Positions 31,151-41,962 are shown, counted from the first letter of the stretch. The stretch is 64,000 nucleotides of DNA from Symbiodinium natans (GCA_905221605.1 CAJNDS010002723.1:900816-964815), one strand, 5' to 3'. Numbers and translations are program-made. Notes: generated by a model from the letters alone, not told the origin.

Positions 31151-31265
31151 GGGAGGGGTCTGTGCGAGGTTTGACGCCTACCTCTCGTGCGCTGACATTG
31201 ACCGGCGTGCGGCTGGCATACCGGAGCCCATTTGGCTGTCCCTGTCGATGGAGACTGGGCTGAGG
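31151..31265 (+). CDS. Exon of an unidentified gene
   Basis: The frame reads VCARFDAYLSCADIDRRAAG then IPEPIWLSLSMETGLRGE without interruption, with codon use like that of the transporter exons. It is bracketed by TTTAGGG repeats on both sides. The product is not recognised; linkage to the exons at 28569 and 29647 is by proximity only. Confidence 0.4.
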
Positions 31266-32782
31266 GGTGAGAGTTTGGTTTGTTTTGATGAAAGGGTTAG
31301 GGTTTAGGGTTTAGGGTCAGATTGTAACCGAGCTGCTGTGGTCACACGAGGCTCGCTGCAAAAAGGGTCAGAGTTCCGGGCAGTAGGCGGTAGGTTCACC
31401 CCAGAGACCCCCGAAACTCCTTCCTCAAGGAGGGTCGACTTGACTTCGGCCCTAAACCCTAAACCCTAAACCGGTAGAGGTTTGCGGGAGCCATAAGAGA
31501 ACGCTTTGAGGGGTTTGGAGGGGGGGGGAAGTAGCAGTTTTGCGGGCATCGTGTGCCACGAGTCAGTCCATCTCTTGGTCTACGTAGTTTTGGGAAGGGT
31601 CTATAGTTTGGAAAGGCTGCCTTCCTGCCACGTTGACGTATTCGGTAGAACAAGTCATCTCGAGTCCCAACTGCACCGTCTGCGATTCGCATACCAAGGA
31701 CATTTGTCTTCTGGCGTCGCTTGATCAGTTCTGGTCAGGGGAAGGGGGGGGGGGTTCACCCTGCATACATACACCTATGTTTGTACATGTACATAACCTC
31801 AGCCAACTCAGTCATACCTATTACTACTATTTTCTTAAGAACCCCACAAGCAAAACAAAAAACAATCCCTATACTACCCTTATTTAATAGGGGAAGAATA
31901 TTTTGTTTTTTTCGGGGTTCGTAGGCAATTAGTAGATGAACCTCCTGGTAGGGGTCAGGGTCTCGGTTCAGGGGTGCCCCAGAGATGTTCGGATCCAACC
32001 TTTGCCACCGGTGCAAACCCTTAACAACGCCTACGGCCTGATACCAACCAGGAAGGATTTTACTGGGCCGTGCTTGGGGATGATGTTTGTTTTTTTCTGC
32101 TTCTTTCCTTGATACTATATGGGAACCTATTCAGACATGATGTTCCAAGGGTTTAAAGCACAACTCAGTTTATGTACTTGAAAGAAAGATAGATCTATAT
32201 ATACATACATATATATATATATACACATACATATGCTTATGCTTATGCATATACATATACATGCATATACATTTATACATATATATATATATATATATTA
32301 TGTATATATGTATATATGCATATATACCTCAAACACAACAAAGCTGGTAAAGTTGGTCCCGTGCTCAGGTGTTGCTGCAGAGGAGGATTGGAAAAGCAAA
32401 CCGCAACACCACATTTGTGTCAAACGCATGTGGGTCTTTACACTTCAATTCAACATCGGCATATGCCTGAGTTCATTCGGTATCAGAAAGCATGTGGATC
32501 AAACACGTTCGGCACCAATGGAATCGCATTGGCAAAAACTAATCCCTAAAACCGAGTCTCTCATAGTTATTCTTCTGGGGGGAGGGGGGGGGGGTTGCTT
32601 GTTCCAGCTGCAACTGAACGCCTGGCTCAAGATTGAGCCGGCAATTTCAGGGACGCCCAAAGGGCGTGGATATAAGGGGCTTATGAGGTTATGTGCGTGT
32701 TTCTTTTGTTGCTTCAGAAGGCTAGGTGGTTCGCGGGTTTGCGTGTGTTTGGCTCTTTGGGGCTTGCACTTAGCCTCTTTCT

Positions 32783-35638
32783 ATGGCGTTGCATACCGGC
32801 GAGACCACGCAGCAACAGGCCATGATTGAAGCCTTCCGGACCTGGTGCCGCGAGCAGGCGTGTGACATGAGCCGAGTTCGGGTGGATCGAACATCCTCAG
32901 GGCTGGGCTTGGTGGCCGAGCAGGACATTGGTGCAGGGGAGGTCGGCCTGTCAGTCCCTCTCGAAGCCTTGCTGACTGTTTCCGCCGCCGCGAAAACGGA
33001 CATTGGCCAGGCCGCCTTGAACAGCGCCACGACGCGGCAGGGGCGCCTCAGCTCCCAAGCGCTCATGTACTTGGTCATGGTGGACGGCTGGCATGACCCG
33101 GCCAGCAAGTGGCACAGCTACCTGAGATTGATACCAACTAGGCACCATGATCCTCTTTGGTGGACCGACCAGGAGCGACAAGAGCGGCTGGAAGGAACGC
33201 AGCTCTTCCATGAGGCCCATCGTCACATGTCGCAGTTGCGCGACGTCTATGACTCCCTATTTCCCGCTTTGTCTCAAGAGCTCCCTGCCTTCTTCCCCGT
33301 CGAGCGGTACACATTTCAAGCATTTCTTTGGGCTCGGTCCTCACTGTCCTCGCGCTGCTTCTCAATGCAGCAGCTCCGCAGTTGGCTGGAACCCGATGGC
33401 CAAGAGCCTCGGACGCCTCCGAACGTTGACCCGGCCGCCCACGAAGCCGAGCGCCTGGCAGATGACTGCCCTGCGGCACTTTGCCCACTCTTGGATATGA
33501 CGAACCACAACCCAGAGACTTGCCTGTTGGGCCAAGTGTCCCGCGCACTACCACTCTTAACAGGAAGGTAGGTCCAGGTAGGTGTCCCGAGCGTAGGAAG
33601 CGCATTGCTCACAAAAGCCTAGGCTTTAGCTTTCATTCCGAACGCTCAATCCTCCCGAAACGGATCCCATCGGTTGCAACAGCTGCACCGGGGACCCCAA
33701 ACCCTAAACCCTAAGCCCTAAACCCTAAACCGTGTATCGAACCAGGAGACACAGGTCCGTGTTGGCTTGGTGCGTTGCGCAGGGGCCGTCCATCTTGGCA
33801 TCTCCTGCACGTCGCCGGTCGCAGCAGGAGCCCAGATATTTTCTGCAGAGCCTTAAACCCTAAACCCTAATTAATCCCTAAACCCTAAACCCTACAAACT
33901 TTACCCAGGCACGCAGGCGGTACCTCCGACAGGTTCAAGCTTCCAGCCGTGGGCCTGGTTAAGTTTAGGGTGCAAGCCTGAGGCTTTCAAAAGGATTCTC
34001 GGGGTTTAGGGTTTAGGGTTTAGGGTTCTTCTTTTCATATCTGAGCCCCTGCGCAATAAACCTGGGCGCGTGCCTAGACAGCGGAGGGATCCCAATACCT
34101 CTTAGTTGAGGAGCATGCTATGACTTGAACTCCTTTGTACAAGGAAACCTTAAACCCTTTAAACCCTCAAAACCCTGAAAACCCTGAAAACCCTAACCCC
34201 TACACATCATGGTAGAAGGCCTCCTCATCTTAAGGCACGGGGTAGTGGGAACTCGTCTGCGGAGGAGGCGAGTTCTTCAACAACTACGGCTCCAGCCGGA
34301 CGAACTTGCAACTGCTCTTGGCCCATGGCTTCTGCGTACCCAACAACGCCTGCGACGCGCTACCTGCGGCTGGGTTTAGGGTTTAGGGTTTAGGGTTTAG
34401 GGTTTAGGGTTTAGGGTTTAGGCTTTAGGGTTTAGGGTTTAGGGTTTAGGGTTATAGGGTTATAGGGTTTAGGGTTCAGGGTTATAGGGTTATAGGGTTA
34501 GGGTTTTTGTTTTATCTTTTTGCGGCCTTTTGTCGTTTAAAGAAGTTGAGGGCACCTTTCGAGGGTGTGACGATGTGTGAAGCATTGGCCGTTGAAACCC
34601 GGTTTCATGAAGGGGCAGCTTGGGGTTAAGGGTTTGGAGTTTGGGGTTTAGGGTTTAGGGTCTAGGGTTTAGGGTTTAGGGTTTAGGGTCTAGGTGCTAT
34701 GAACCATGACAATGGCACAGTTTCCTGAGCTACTTGAGAGTGGCCTTTGGCTGAACTCGGAGTTTCGATTTTAGGGTTCTGGGCAGCCCAGGTGGACCAG
34801 CTGCAACCCTGAACCGCCTAAACCTTAGGGTTTAGTAAATCCTAAACCCTAAACTCTAAACCCCCAAAATTCAAGAAGGGTTCCATGGGTTCCTAACGTC
34901 CTCTGAGGCGTTCTGAGACCTAGGTACCCTGAACCTTAAGCCCTAAGCCCTAAACCCTAAACCCTAAACCCTAAACCCCGTGGCTTCGTAAAGCTTTCTG
35001 AGACCCAGGTGAAAATTCGTACCGACGATGCCCGAAGGCCTCAGCTGCAGCGGCAAGCCCTGGAACTCGCAGGTAGGGTTTAGGGTTTAGGGTTTAGGGT
35101 TTAGGGTTTAGGGTTTAGGGTTTAGGGCTTAGGGCTTAGGGCTTAGGGTTTGGGGCTTAGGGTTTAGGGCTTAGGGCTTAGGGTTTAGGGTTTAGGGATT
35201 AGGGTTTAGGGGTTAGGGTTTAGGGTTTACGGTTCACGGTTTACAGTTTATGGTTTAGGGTTTAGGGCGTTGTGGGGGACATCCCTTCGTCTCCTAGGAA
35301 AGAGTTTACGTAGGTTGGGATGTTCTCCCTTGTACTAACAGTTTACTAGGGATTTGAGTACCCCCCCCCCCCCCCATTATAGTCCCCATTACGCACTGTT
35401 TAGTATAAGGGGGAACCTCCCAAAGTTCAGGGTTTGTTTTTTGGTGTAGTGTGTAGAGTGTAGGGTTCAAGGTGTATAGGGATTAGGGTTCAGGGTGAAG
35501 AGTTTATAGGGTTCGGGGCGTAGGCTTTGCGGCAACTGGGGCCTGGCCACGCCAGGTCTTCAACCAGCAGAGGTCCACGAGCTTTCGTTGAAGAACTTGC
35601 TGCCTCCACGCCTGCTGGCCCTCCTGCGGATCTTGTGC
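32783..35638 (+). CDS. SET-domain protein methyltransferase of the SETD/LSMT class (partial 3' end)
   Basis: Exons: 32783-33514, 33746-33827, 34265-34368, then less certain about 34990-35072 and 35571 to about 35638. Exon 1 (244 codons) starts the SET domain with SSGLGLVAEQDIGAGEVGLS and reaches LCPLLDMTNHNP, the LDxxNH cofactor-binding motif. Exon 2 gives VGLVRCAGAVHLGISCTSPV. Exon 3 gives the terminal GGEFFNNYGSSRTNLQLLLA then HGF, matching the GEE-x-NYG-x-N-LL-x-YGF end of this class. Exon 5 (ELSLKNLLPPRLLALLRIL) fits the helical substrate-binding domain. Relatives methylate lysine or histidine on proteins such as Rubisco or actin; the target here is unknown. Introns 1 and 2 are GA-AG with GAGAC and GGAG duplicated, and both contain CCCTAAA repeats. 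The C-terminus is not resolved; an open stretch at 35863-36070 may contribute. Confidence 0.8.
33515..33745 (+). other. GA-AG intron 1 of the SET gene, with CCCTAAA repeats
   Basis: GAGAC is duplicated at 33515-33519 and 33746-33750. The 231-nt intron carries three to four CCCTAAA units near 33697-33732 and otherwise unique sequence. Translating through it without splicing breaks the SET domain after NHNPETC. Confidence 0.75.
33828..34264 (+). other. GA-AG intron 2 of the SET gene
   Basis: GGAG flanks both ends. The 437-nt intron holds CCCTAAA units (33856-33895), TTTAGGG units (34002-34025) and unique sequence. The junction restores SPVAAGGEFFNNYG. Confidence 0.65.
34372..34505 (+). repeat. 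Telomere-like array inside the SET gene, with GGGTTATA variants
   Basis: It starts three nt past the proposed GC donor at 34369. TTTAGGG units pass into GGGTTATA units at 34450-34500. Confidence 0.88.
35072..35268 (+). repeat. Telomere-like array inside a SET-gene intron, with variants
   Basis: It begins at the proposed GTAGGG donor at 35073. TTTAGGG units are mixed with blocks of GGGCTTA. Confidence 0.88.
35311..35425 (+). mobile_element. M1 MITE with internal poly-C
   Basis: GGGATGTTCTCCCTTGTACT then AACAG on the left; CTGTTTAGTATAAGGGGGAA then CCTCCC on the right. The centre contains a run of about 15 C. It lies in the proposed intron 35073-35570 of the SET gene. Confidence 0.75.
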
Positions 35639-36189
35639 GCCTTGGCCCTTGGGTTCTTCCCTGTGCTGCCCCTTTTTTCAATTTTTGAGGAGACCACACC
35701 CTTTCTTCACACGAAATAGACTGATGATGGGTAACGCTGCGTGACTCCCCACTCTCTTCCTTGGGCCCCAAAACTTTGGATGGTGAGGGATGGTGCGTTT
35801 GTGGGTTCAAGGTTCTAAGGGGTTGAGGGTCTATAGGAAGAAGGGCGGTCCTCAGCCTAGGTATGCGGCCAGATGGGCTGAAGACGTATGTCAAGCATGG
35901 ATCCGATCTGCTCTTGAAGCTGCAGTCGCCCGTGCCGCCTACAATCGATTACTGTGAGGAGTGCGAGCTGGAGGTGCGATTGCCCCGTGAGGACTTCAGG
36001 ATTACACATTGTAAAGAGGTGGAGGAATTGGAGGGGGGCGGGTATTCTAGAACTTGGCATCATATTATATAGCGTGGCTTACTAACTATAATTCAACGTA
36101 GATAAAAATCACTTCGGTCATCTCCGCCCTACTACAGGTACCTGATGTGGCAGCCATCATGCCGTTTTCAGGTAGGATCCTTACGGATA

Positions 36190-36570
36190 CTTTGCCGCAG
36201 GCTTCTGCCGCGGGACTGTCCGCGGTGGAATGTTTTGAGGGTTGGCACAGGGATACTCGGCGGACTGTTGCAAGCTTCTCTGAAGGTGGGTACTCCAACT
36301 CGGCGGACTCTCTCTGCGCTCTGCGGGTTTGTCTTGGGCACATGGCACTCCTGGGATACTCAGCGGGACTGTCTGCGGGTTCCCCGGGAATGGGGGCGGC
36401 TGGGCGCTTTGCAGGGATACTCGGCGGGACTCTGCGGGCTTAGCTGGGGGGTGGGCACTTCGAGGTCACAGGGCGGGGACTCTCTGCCCGCTGCTTCAGC
36501 GGTGGGCACTCCATGGATACTCTGCAGGCTTCTCTACAGGCACTCCTGGGATGTTCGGCGGGGCGGGACT
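36190..36570 (+). repeat. Imperfect tandem repeat (GGGCACTCC-GGATACTC-GGCGGGACT type)
   Basis: The phrase GGGATACTCGGCGGGACT recurs with changes about six times at irregular spacing of 35-90 nt. A shorter related stretch is at 44625-44700. No protein is supported. Confidence 0.55.
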
Positions 36571-36969
36571 TTGCCCAGGGCAGAAGACCAGACGGGACAC
36601 CGGGCGAGGAGGCGAGGAGCATGGTCTTACGTAGCACATTCTCAGCAACTTCAAGTGAAACACTTCCAAAAGGCCCCTATAAGCAGCAGAAGTTTGTGAC
36701 ACTGCGGGGGCAGGCTCGCGCAACCCTCGACATTTGTCACAAACCCTATTCTCCCCAGGGCAGCGAATGTTTAGCCCTAAACTTTGAGCATCGTTCGCCA
36801 GAAGCCCACATGAGGGATCATAAAAACCACTTGTATTGAATAAAGAGAAGCGTCCCAGATGACCAGATGTGTGTTCGTCGATAAGAGTAAAAAACAACGA
36901 TAAACGTTCAGATCAGTATCCATGCTCGATAAAACGATAAGAGTTAAGAACATGCTTGAGGGATATCCC

Positions 36970-37036
36970 CTAAACCCTAAACCCTAAACCCTAAACCCTA
37001 AACCCTAAACCCTATAAACCCTAAACCCTAAACCCT
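36970..37036 (-). repeat. CCCTAAA array upstream of the amine oxidase start
   Basis: About nine units with one CCCTATAAA variant, ending about 80 nt before the ATG at 37115. Confidence 0.85.
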
Positions 37037-37114
37037 CAGTGAAAGGGGGTTTTCACGCTTCCTCACATGGCTCCAGATGGCTCAAGTGCCAAGCCGGCTT
37101 CTTTTTTTTGAGAC

Positions 37115-40015
37115 ATGCGCGTGCCAGCGCAACTCCACATGTGCGCGGCACTCTGCGCCACTTTTGCGATCGCTTCAGAGACGGAGGTCTTTGACGTTAT
37201 CGTGGCAGGAGCTGGCCCGGCCGGCCTTTCAACGGTGAGGCACCTGCTGGCGGCTAATGTGTCAGTGTTGCTATACCCCCTTGGGAACTTTTTGTTTTAA
37301 TTTTTGTTCATATAAAACCCAAGAGGAGACTTTTAGAAGCTATTTTTGTTAAGGTTCTAAGGGGAGTATAGGTTGTTGCTCGAGAAGTCAGATCGTACTG
37401 GCGGTCGCAGCCGGACGTTAAAGTTTGGGAGGCATGGGGTGGATCTTGGCCCAACATGGGTCCACTATGGCACGGGCAATCCGCTGATGCACCTCGCCAC
37501 GCAGGGCAACTGCAGCATGGTGCGAACAAAAAACTTGAACATGAACGTTTACCATGCTGGGAAAGTGGTGCCTGAACCTGTTGTGTCAAGCATGTTCCAG
37601 CTCTTGGAGGAGATCGAAGCAGGTTACAATCGCTGGAAGCGCTCGAGCCTCCAGGATGAGAGCCTGCTGCAGGTATTTCAGCGCGTCTTTCGGCAGAAGG
37701 CGCTGCAACTTTCACCCGAGCAGGAAGCGGCCTTCGCAGCCATCCTGTATGGAGAGATTGTTGAGGATTGGACGGCTCCCCTGCAGGAGCTTTCGGCCGG
37801 GAAGCACTGCGAGTATGACAGCGTCCTAGTAGTAGAGTAGCTAACCTTTAACCTTTTTGGGGGTAGTAGAACCCTCTTATCGTCCCAAAGGTTAACCTTT
37901 AACTCCCCCAGGTTACTGGACAACTAAGGTGTTGATGGTGTTGGCAGCGACTGGCGAGTTAGAGAAGGGATGGAGTGCATCGTTCAGCAGATCCTCGAGG
38001 TGGAGCAGAACCAGAACCTGCTCAGAACCTAGGTATCCCCCTGGGAGATGTCTTGTACTTTCCCCCTTCTTGGGTTGAAGGGGCTGATATATCGGAATAT
38101 TCTTTTTCGAGGCTTCTAAACCCCAAACCCTAAACCCTAAATTTAAGGGGTCATCCGAGGAACCAATCATCACATCAAGTCCATCTCTCACTCGAAAGAT
38201 TCGGTCTTTATTGGGGGGGACGGATGGCAGGTGGGGACTTACGAAAAAGCGGGGGACCCCCTAAAAATAGACCCCCCTAATCCGTAGGATTCCCGTATAA
38301 GAAGGACCCCAAACCCTAAACCCTAAAAGCCTTGGCCCTAAACCCTAAACCCTTGTGAGCGATTAAGCCCCAAGTACCCCCCCCCTCGTCCTCGTTTCGG
38401 ACACCCCGCAGGTTGCCGGCCGGGTGGCAGTTCTGGCCCTCCCATTCGGGGAGTTGCGAGGCTGGGAACAATTGGGATTCTGTTTGTGTTTTCCCTCTAG
38501 TATGTTTAAGAGGATCGTGTTGAGGAATATTTTGCAGAGGGACCCTCGACCCTAAACCCCAAACCCTAAACCCTAAAGCCTGAACCCTATGCAAGTGTTG
38601 AGAAGGGCCGCGTCAGGCGATGATCCCTTGAACGAAGGATGTTTCTACTGGTTGGATGGTTTGGGTTTTTGTGGGGGTGTTGAACTGTTTACCATATCCC
38701 TTCAGTTTCTAAGGGGACTATTTTAATTAAGGTTCTAAGGGGAGTATAGTTTAAGGATCGACTGATCGGAATCATGTTCTCCCTCCCAGGAGAGTCAGAC
38801 TCAAACCCTGCCTGCGGTTCGGCCAGCTGTGCGGGAGCGAAAAGAGAAAACCTAAACCCCGAAACCCCGAAACCCCGAAACCCCGAAACCCCCAAACCCC
38901 CAAACCCCCAAACCCCAAACCCCAAACCCCAAACCCCAAACCCTAAACCCTAAACCCTAGACCCTAGACCCTAAACCCTAAACCCTAAACCACAAAAAAA
39001 GTGGCCATCCGAGGAGAGGGCATGGTGAAGGTGGACCCGCTTCCGGATTGGAAGGCAGAGGCCTGGAGGGATCTGGGCCTAGGCCGTGCAATCCGAGTTG
39101 CCCTGGAGTTCGAGAGGCACTTCTGGCCCAAGGATGTGGAGTTCCTTAGTAGTAGAGTAGGGCAACCTTTAGCCTCTTTTTGGGGTATTCTGATCCCTGT
39201 AAAAATGTCAAAGGCTAACCTTGTCATTCCCCCAGGTTACTGGACAGCTCAGGTTCTTTATGGATTTTATTCCGAACTGCACCAGGAACTTTCTGGAGGA
39301 CATCGACTTGTGTTCGATTGAGTTCACGGCCCCTGTTTCCGGGACATATCCGCCTGCCCTGGTTGCGGAAGCGGATGGGCGCTTGGCCGAGCGTCTCACG
39401 AATCAGTCCGACGAGGTGGTGGTCGATTTCCTGCTGGGCCGCTTGACAGAGATGTTTGGGGACATCTCACTCCCAGACCTCCTCACGGCACATGTCTTGA
39501 GGCCATGGGGTTTGCCCTTCTTTGCCAAAAACTCCAGTGGAAGGGGGGCAGCACGCCTGGCCGGAAAGCCCATGGGTCGACTCTTCTTTGCAGGAGACTA
39601 CGTGTCCCACAACGTCGGAACCGTTGCGGGCGCATTTCTATCGGGAATCGCGGCGGCTCATGACGTTTCCTGCGAGCTGAAGGGTCAAGGACTGAGATTT
39701 GAAGAGCTTCCTGCTCTTGCTCCGATGATTGACGAGGCTTGTGCTGAGAAGAAGATAGCCCTGCATGGCCGGTGCAAGGTGACACTGTGGGACGTGCTGT
39801 ACGCCTGCTCTGCCCTGCATCGCCTGGAGGATGAGTCTGGCAGGAGCTGCTTTGTGCAGGGGAGGGATCGCTGGCATGAAGCATCTGCTTGGTGGTGGAT
39901 CGGGCGCTGGCGCGGCAGCGTGATGAGATCTGCCGAACATCTGCACAAGCTCGCGCAGTCGTTCCTCAGGCGGTTTCATGACAGCACGCCCGGTGCCATT
40001 CGGACTGAGTTTTGA
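37115..40015 (+). CDS. Flavin-containing amine oxidase (polyamine oxidase-like), secretory N-terminus
   Basis: Exons: 37115-37266, 37372-37822, 37929 to about 38030, a likely short exon about 38412-38458, about 39001-39140, and 39253-40015 (TGA). The N-terminus is a hydrophobic leader (HMCAALCATFAIAS) followed by the FAD dinucleotide motif VIVAGAGPAGLSTVRHL, then VSVLLLEKSDRTGGRSRT and LGPTWVHYGTGNPL. Later parts are VAVLALPFGEL, AIRVALEFERHFWPKDV and the C-terminal FAD motif RLFFAGDYVSHNVGTVAGA. These are the hallmark order of flavin monoamine/polyamine oxidases, which oxidise amines to aldehydes with release of hydrogen peroxide; the exact amine is unknown. GEAT of the family is GDYV here. 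A tail of about 110 aa after the FAD motif is extra. Exon 3 has an apparent one-base frame problem, and about 60 residues between exon 3 and 39001 are only partly located. Confidence 0.85.
37267..37371 (+). mobile_element. Introner family D in the amine oxidase gene (GT-AG)
   Basis: GTTG is duplicated. The ends CTATACCCCCTTGGGAAC and GTTCTAAGGGGAGTATAG are inverted repeats. The junction restores NVSVLLLEKSD of the FAD domain. Confidence 0.92.
37823..37928 (+). mobile_element. Introner family E in the amine oxidase gene (GT-AG proposed)
   Basis: Left CCTAGTAGTAGAGTAGCTAA and right GGTTACTGGACAACTAAG agree with the copy at 39141. The target duplication is only GT. The boundary is less certain because the downstream frame is disturbed. 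Confidence 0.75.
38696..38753 (+). mobile_element. Truncated family D introner within the amine oxidase gene
   Basis: TTTCTAAGGGGACTATTTTA then AAGGTTCTAAGGGGAGTATAG. The right inverted repeat is intact and partly duplicated; the left end is lost. Confidence 0.6.
38815..38995 (-). repeat. Variant telomere-like array before the 39001 exon
   Basis: Ordered blocks of CCCCGAAA, CCCCCAAA, CCCCAAA and CCCTAAA units, ending at the AAAAAAAG acceptor. The graded blocks suggest stepwise local expansion of each variant. Confidence 0.85.
39141..39252 (+). mobile_element. Introner family E in the amine oxidase gene (GT-AG)
   Basis: GTTC is duplicated. The left end is CTTAGTAGTAGAGTAGGGCA and the right end GGTTACTGGACAGCTCAG. 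The interior CCTTTAGCCTCTTTTTGGGG and AAGGCTAACCTTGTCATTCC follows the family. The junction restores DVEFFMDFIPNC. Confidence 0.9.
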
Positions 40016-40650
40016 TGTCTGCCGAGAATGCGACCTCTTCACCAGGCACCAGGAAAGTGACTCTGCTGCGATGCCCCCGTCTTGCATCACATTCTTGTCG
40101 CAAAATACAATGGCAACCAGCCTGCACCCAACCCCGAGCCCTCAACCCCCAAACAATCCACAGAACTCCACAACTTTGCCCCAAACCCCTAAACCCCTAA
40201 ACCCCTAAACCCTGAACCCTAAACCCTAGACCCTAGATCCTAAACCCTAAACCCTAAACCCTGAACCCTGAACCCTGAACCCTAAACTGGCTTGTCCGAG
40301 TGTGATGGGAAGTCAAGGGTCCTGTTTGCTTCTTGTGGGGGCCCCGAGCCCGCTCAACATCATCCTCTTGCCCTATAGAGCCCTGTAAGTCCTACCAGGT
40401 GAGGGGTTCGGGGTTTAGGGTTTGGGCTTAAGGTTTAGGGGTTAGGGGTTAGGGTCGTGTTGAGGGTTTTTTGGTTTAGGGTCCAGGGGGGAACACCCAA
40501 GCTCGTGGCAAACAGGGAGGCCCTAAACCCTAAACCCTAGCCAAACCCTAAACCCTATAACCCTATAACCCTATAACCCTATAACCCTATAACCCTATAA
40601 CCCTATAACCCTAAACCCTAAACCCTACCTAGGTAAGTAGAAACCCCAAG
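40016..40650. other. Spacer after the amine oxidase gene: telomeric variants
   Basis: CCCTAAA and CCCTGAA units (40185-40287), TTTAGGG fragments (40405-40480), and a run of seven CCCTATAA octamers (40553-40612). No coding signal was seen apart from the exon that follows. Confidence 0.6.
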
Positions 40651-40715
40651 CCGACGTGCCGGAGGCGCTGTCCACCTTAGAGGGCCAGCTGCTGACCCAG
40701 CAGACGCTTTGCTTG
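40651..40715 (+). CDS. Coding-like exon, unidentified gene (possible channel N-terminus)
   Basis: After CCAAG the frame reads DVPEALSTLEGQLLTQQTLC with G/C-ending codons before stops appear. With the coding-like islands at 41605, 41963, 42545 and 44300 it could encode the cytosolic N-terminus of the channel decoded from 45652 on. That link rests on strand, spacing and composition only. Confidence 0.35.
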
Positions 40716-40726
40716 CAGACTTGACA

Positions 40727-41465
40727 TAGCAGATATATATATGTATATATATATATATGTATCTATCGTCGATATATATATGTATATATAATACATGTAT
40801 TATACACATATTGCTGTATGCATATATATATATATATAGAGAGAGAGAGGTATTTCGGGGTAATATACCCCAGTAAAATCCATATTTTAGGAACCCCCAA
40901 AAGGGTACCCCAGTTGCGGAAACCCCCATATCTGTACGCATGTATGTATGGATGTATCTTTGTGTATGTAGAGATGAATATACATATATATATGTATACA
41001 TAGGTCATATTAATATTCATACTATATCGGATGTCCATCTGTTTACGGTCTAGGGCCCGTAGCACCCAAGCATGCGACAAGCCCGGTGCAACCACTGTCC
41101 CCACGACCCGAGCTTGGATCGAAAGTAGGTTTCGAGTCCCCGTGCCTCGACTGTGTGAACCCCTTCGCTACTTTCCCAAACAGCCGAAGCAAGACCACCC
41201 TACAGGTCTTAGGGGCAGTGGGCGCGAGAGTCCACCTACATACTGCAGTCGTCCCCTCCCCTTCCCCACCAAGCCCCCTAAACCCAAGATCCCATGCACG
41301 CTTTCTTGGCGGAGGGTCGATATTCGTATATGAATATGCGAATAGAATATACTCATACACAAATATACAAATATACCAATATACCAATATACATACGGAT
41401 ATACTTATTTACCAATATACTACTAGACTCATACTAGTCCAATATACTCATATACGAATATACTT
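40727..41465. other. AT-rich dinucleotide and low-complexity intronic sequence
   Basis: TATA/TATG microsatellite-like tracts at 40730-40850 and 40975-41000 and an ATATAC-rich tract at 41325-41465 flank about 300 nt of mixed-composition sequence with no recognisable exon. A hairpin-like block lies at 40850-40930 (GTATTTCGGGGTAATA to GCGGAAACCC). Confidence 0.5.
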
Positions 41466-41604
41466 TTTGTACTATATACACTAGGTGTGCTACAGGGGGG
41501 CCCCTCAGCCCCACAAAGCCAAGAATGTAACATACCCCCGAAACCCTAAACACTAATACACTAGTAGCGCTGTAGGGGGGGCCCCTCAGCCCTACAAAGC
41601 CAAG

Positions 41605-41698
41605 GAGCCGCATCCCTCCGCCGGACCTATCGGCGCCCTCTGCCCCGGAGCGGCACGCGGCCGTGTACCGGGCGGGGCAGCTGGCCATCATCTCGGAG
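41605..41698 (+). CDS. Coding-like exon, unidentified gene (possible channel N-terminus)
   Basis: The exon follows CCAAG and reads SRIPPPDLSAPSAPERHAAV then YRAGQLAIISE, ending before a GCTCCTGG donor. Codon third positions are almost all G or C. The preceding 50 nt are a second copy of 41471-41524. The exon ends in phase 0, matching the exon at 41963. Confidence 0.4.
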
Positions 41699-41962
41699 GC
41701 TCCTGGGGTTTAGGATTTAGGGTTTAGGGTTTAGTTTAGGGTTTAGGGTTTCGGGTAGATTTACAGGGGTTTTGCATGTTGGGGTCTTTGCCGCGGGAGC
41801 TTCCGAAGCTCCTAAATCCTCCCGAAAACCCCCAAACCTTAAGCCCCAGCTCATATCGTCCCTGCGTTGTGGATTCGCCCCAGCTGTGCAGGAGTGCAAG
41901 ACAAAGACCTCATCAGCCCCACACTCCCAGCCTTAAGCACCCTTGCATCTTGAGTCCCTGAG

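Noticed and set aside
32233-32829. 198-codon + frame leading into the SET gene
   Set aside because: It starts in a TATA microsatellite, crosses a poly-G run and is out of frame with the SET protein, whose ATG at 32783 gives the domain start.
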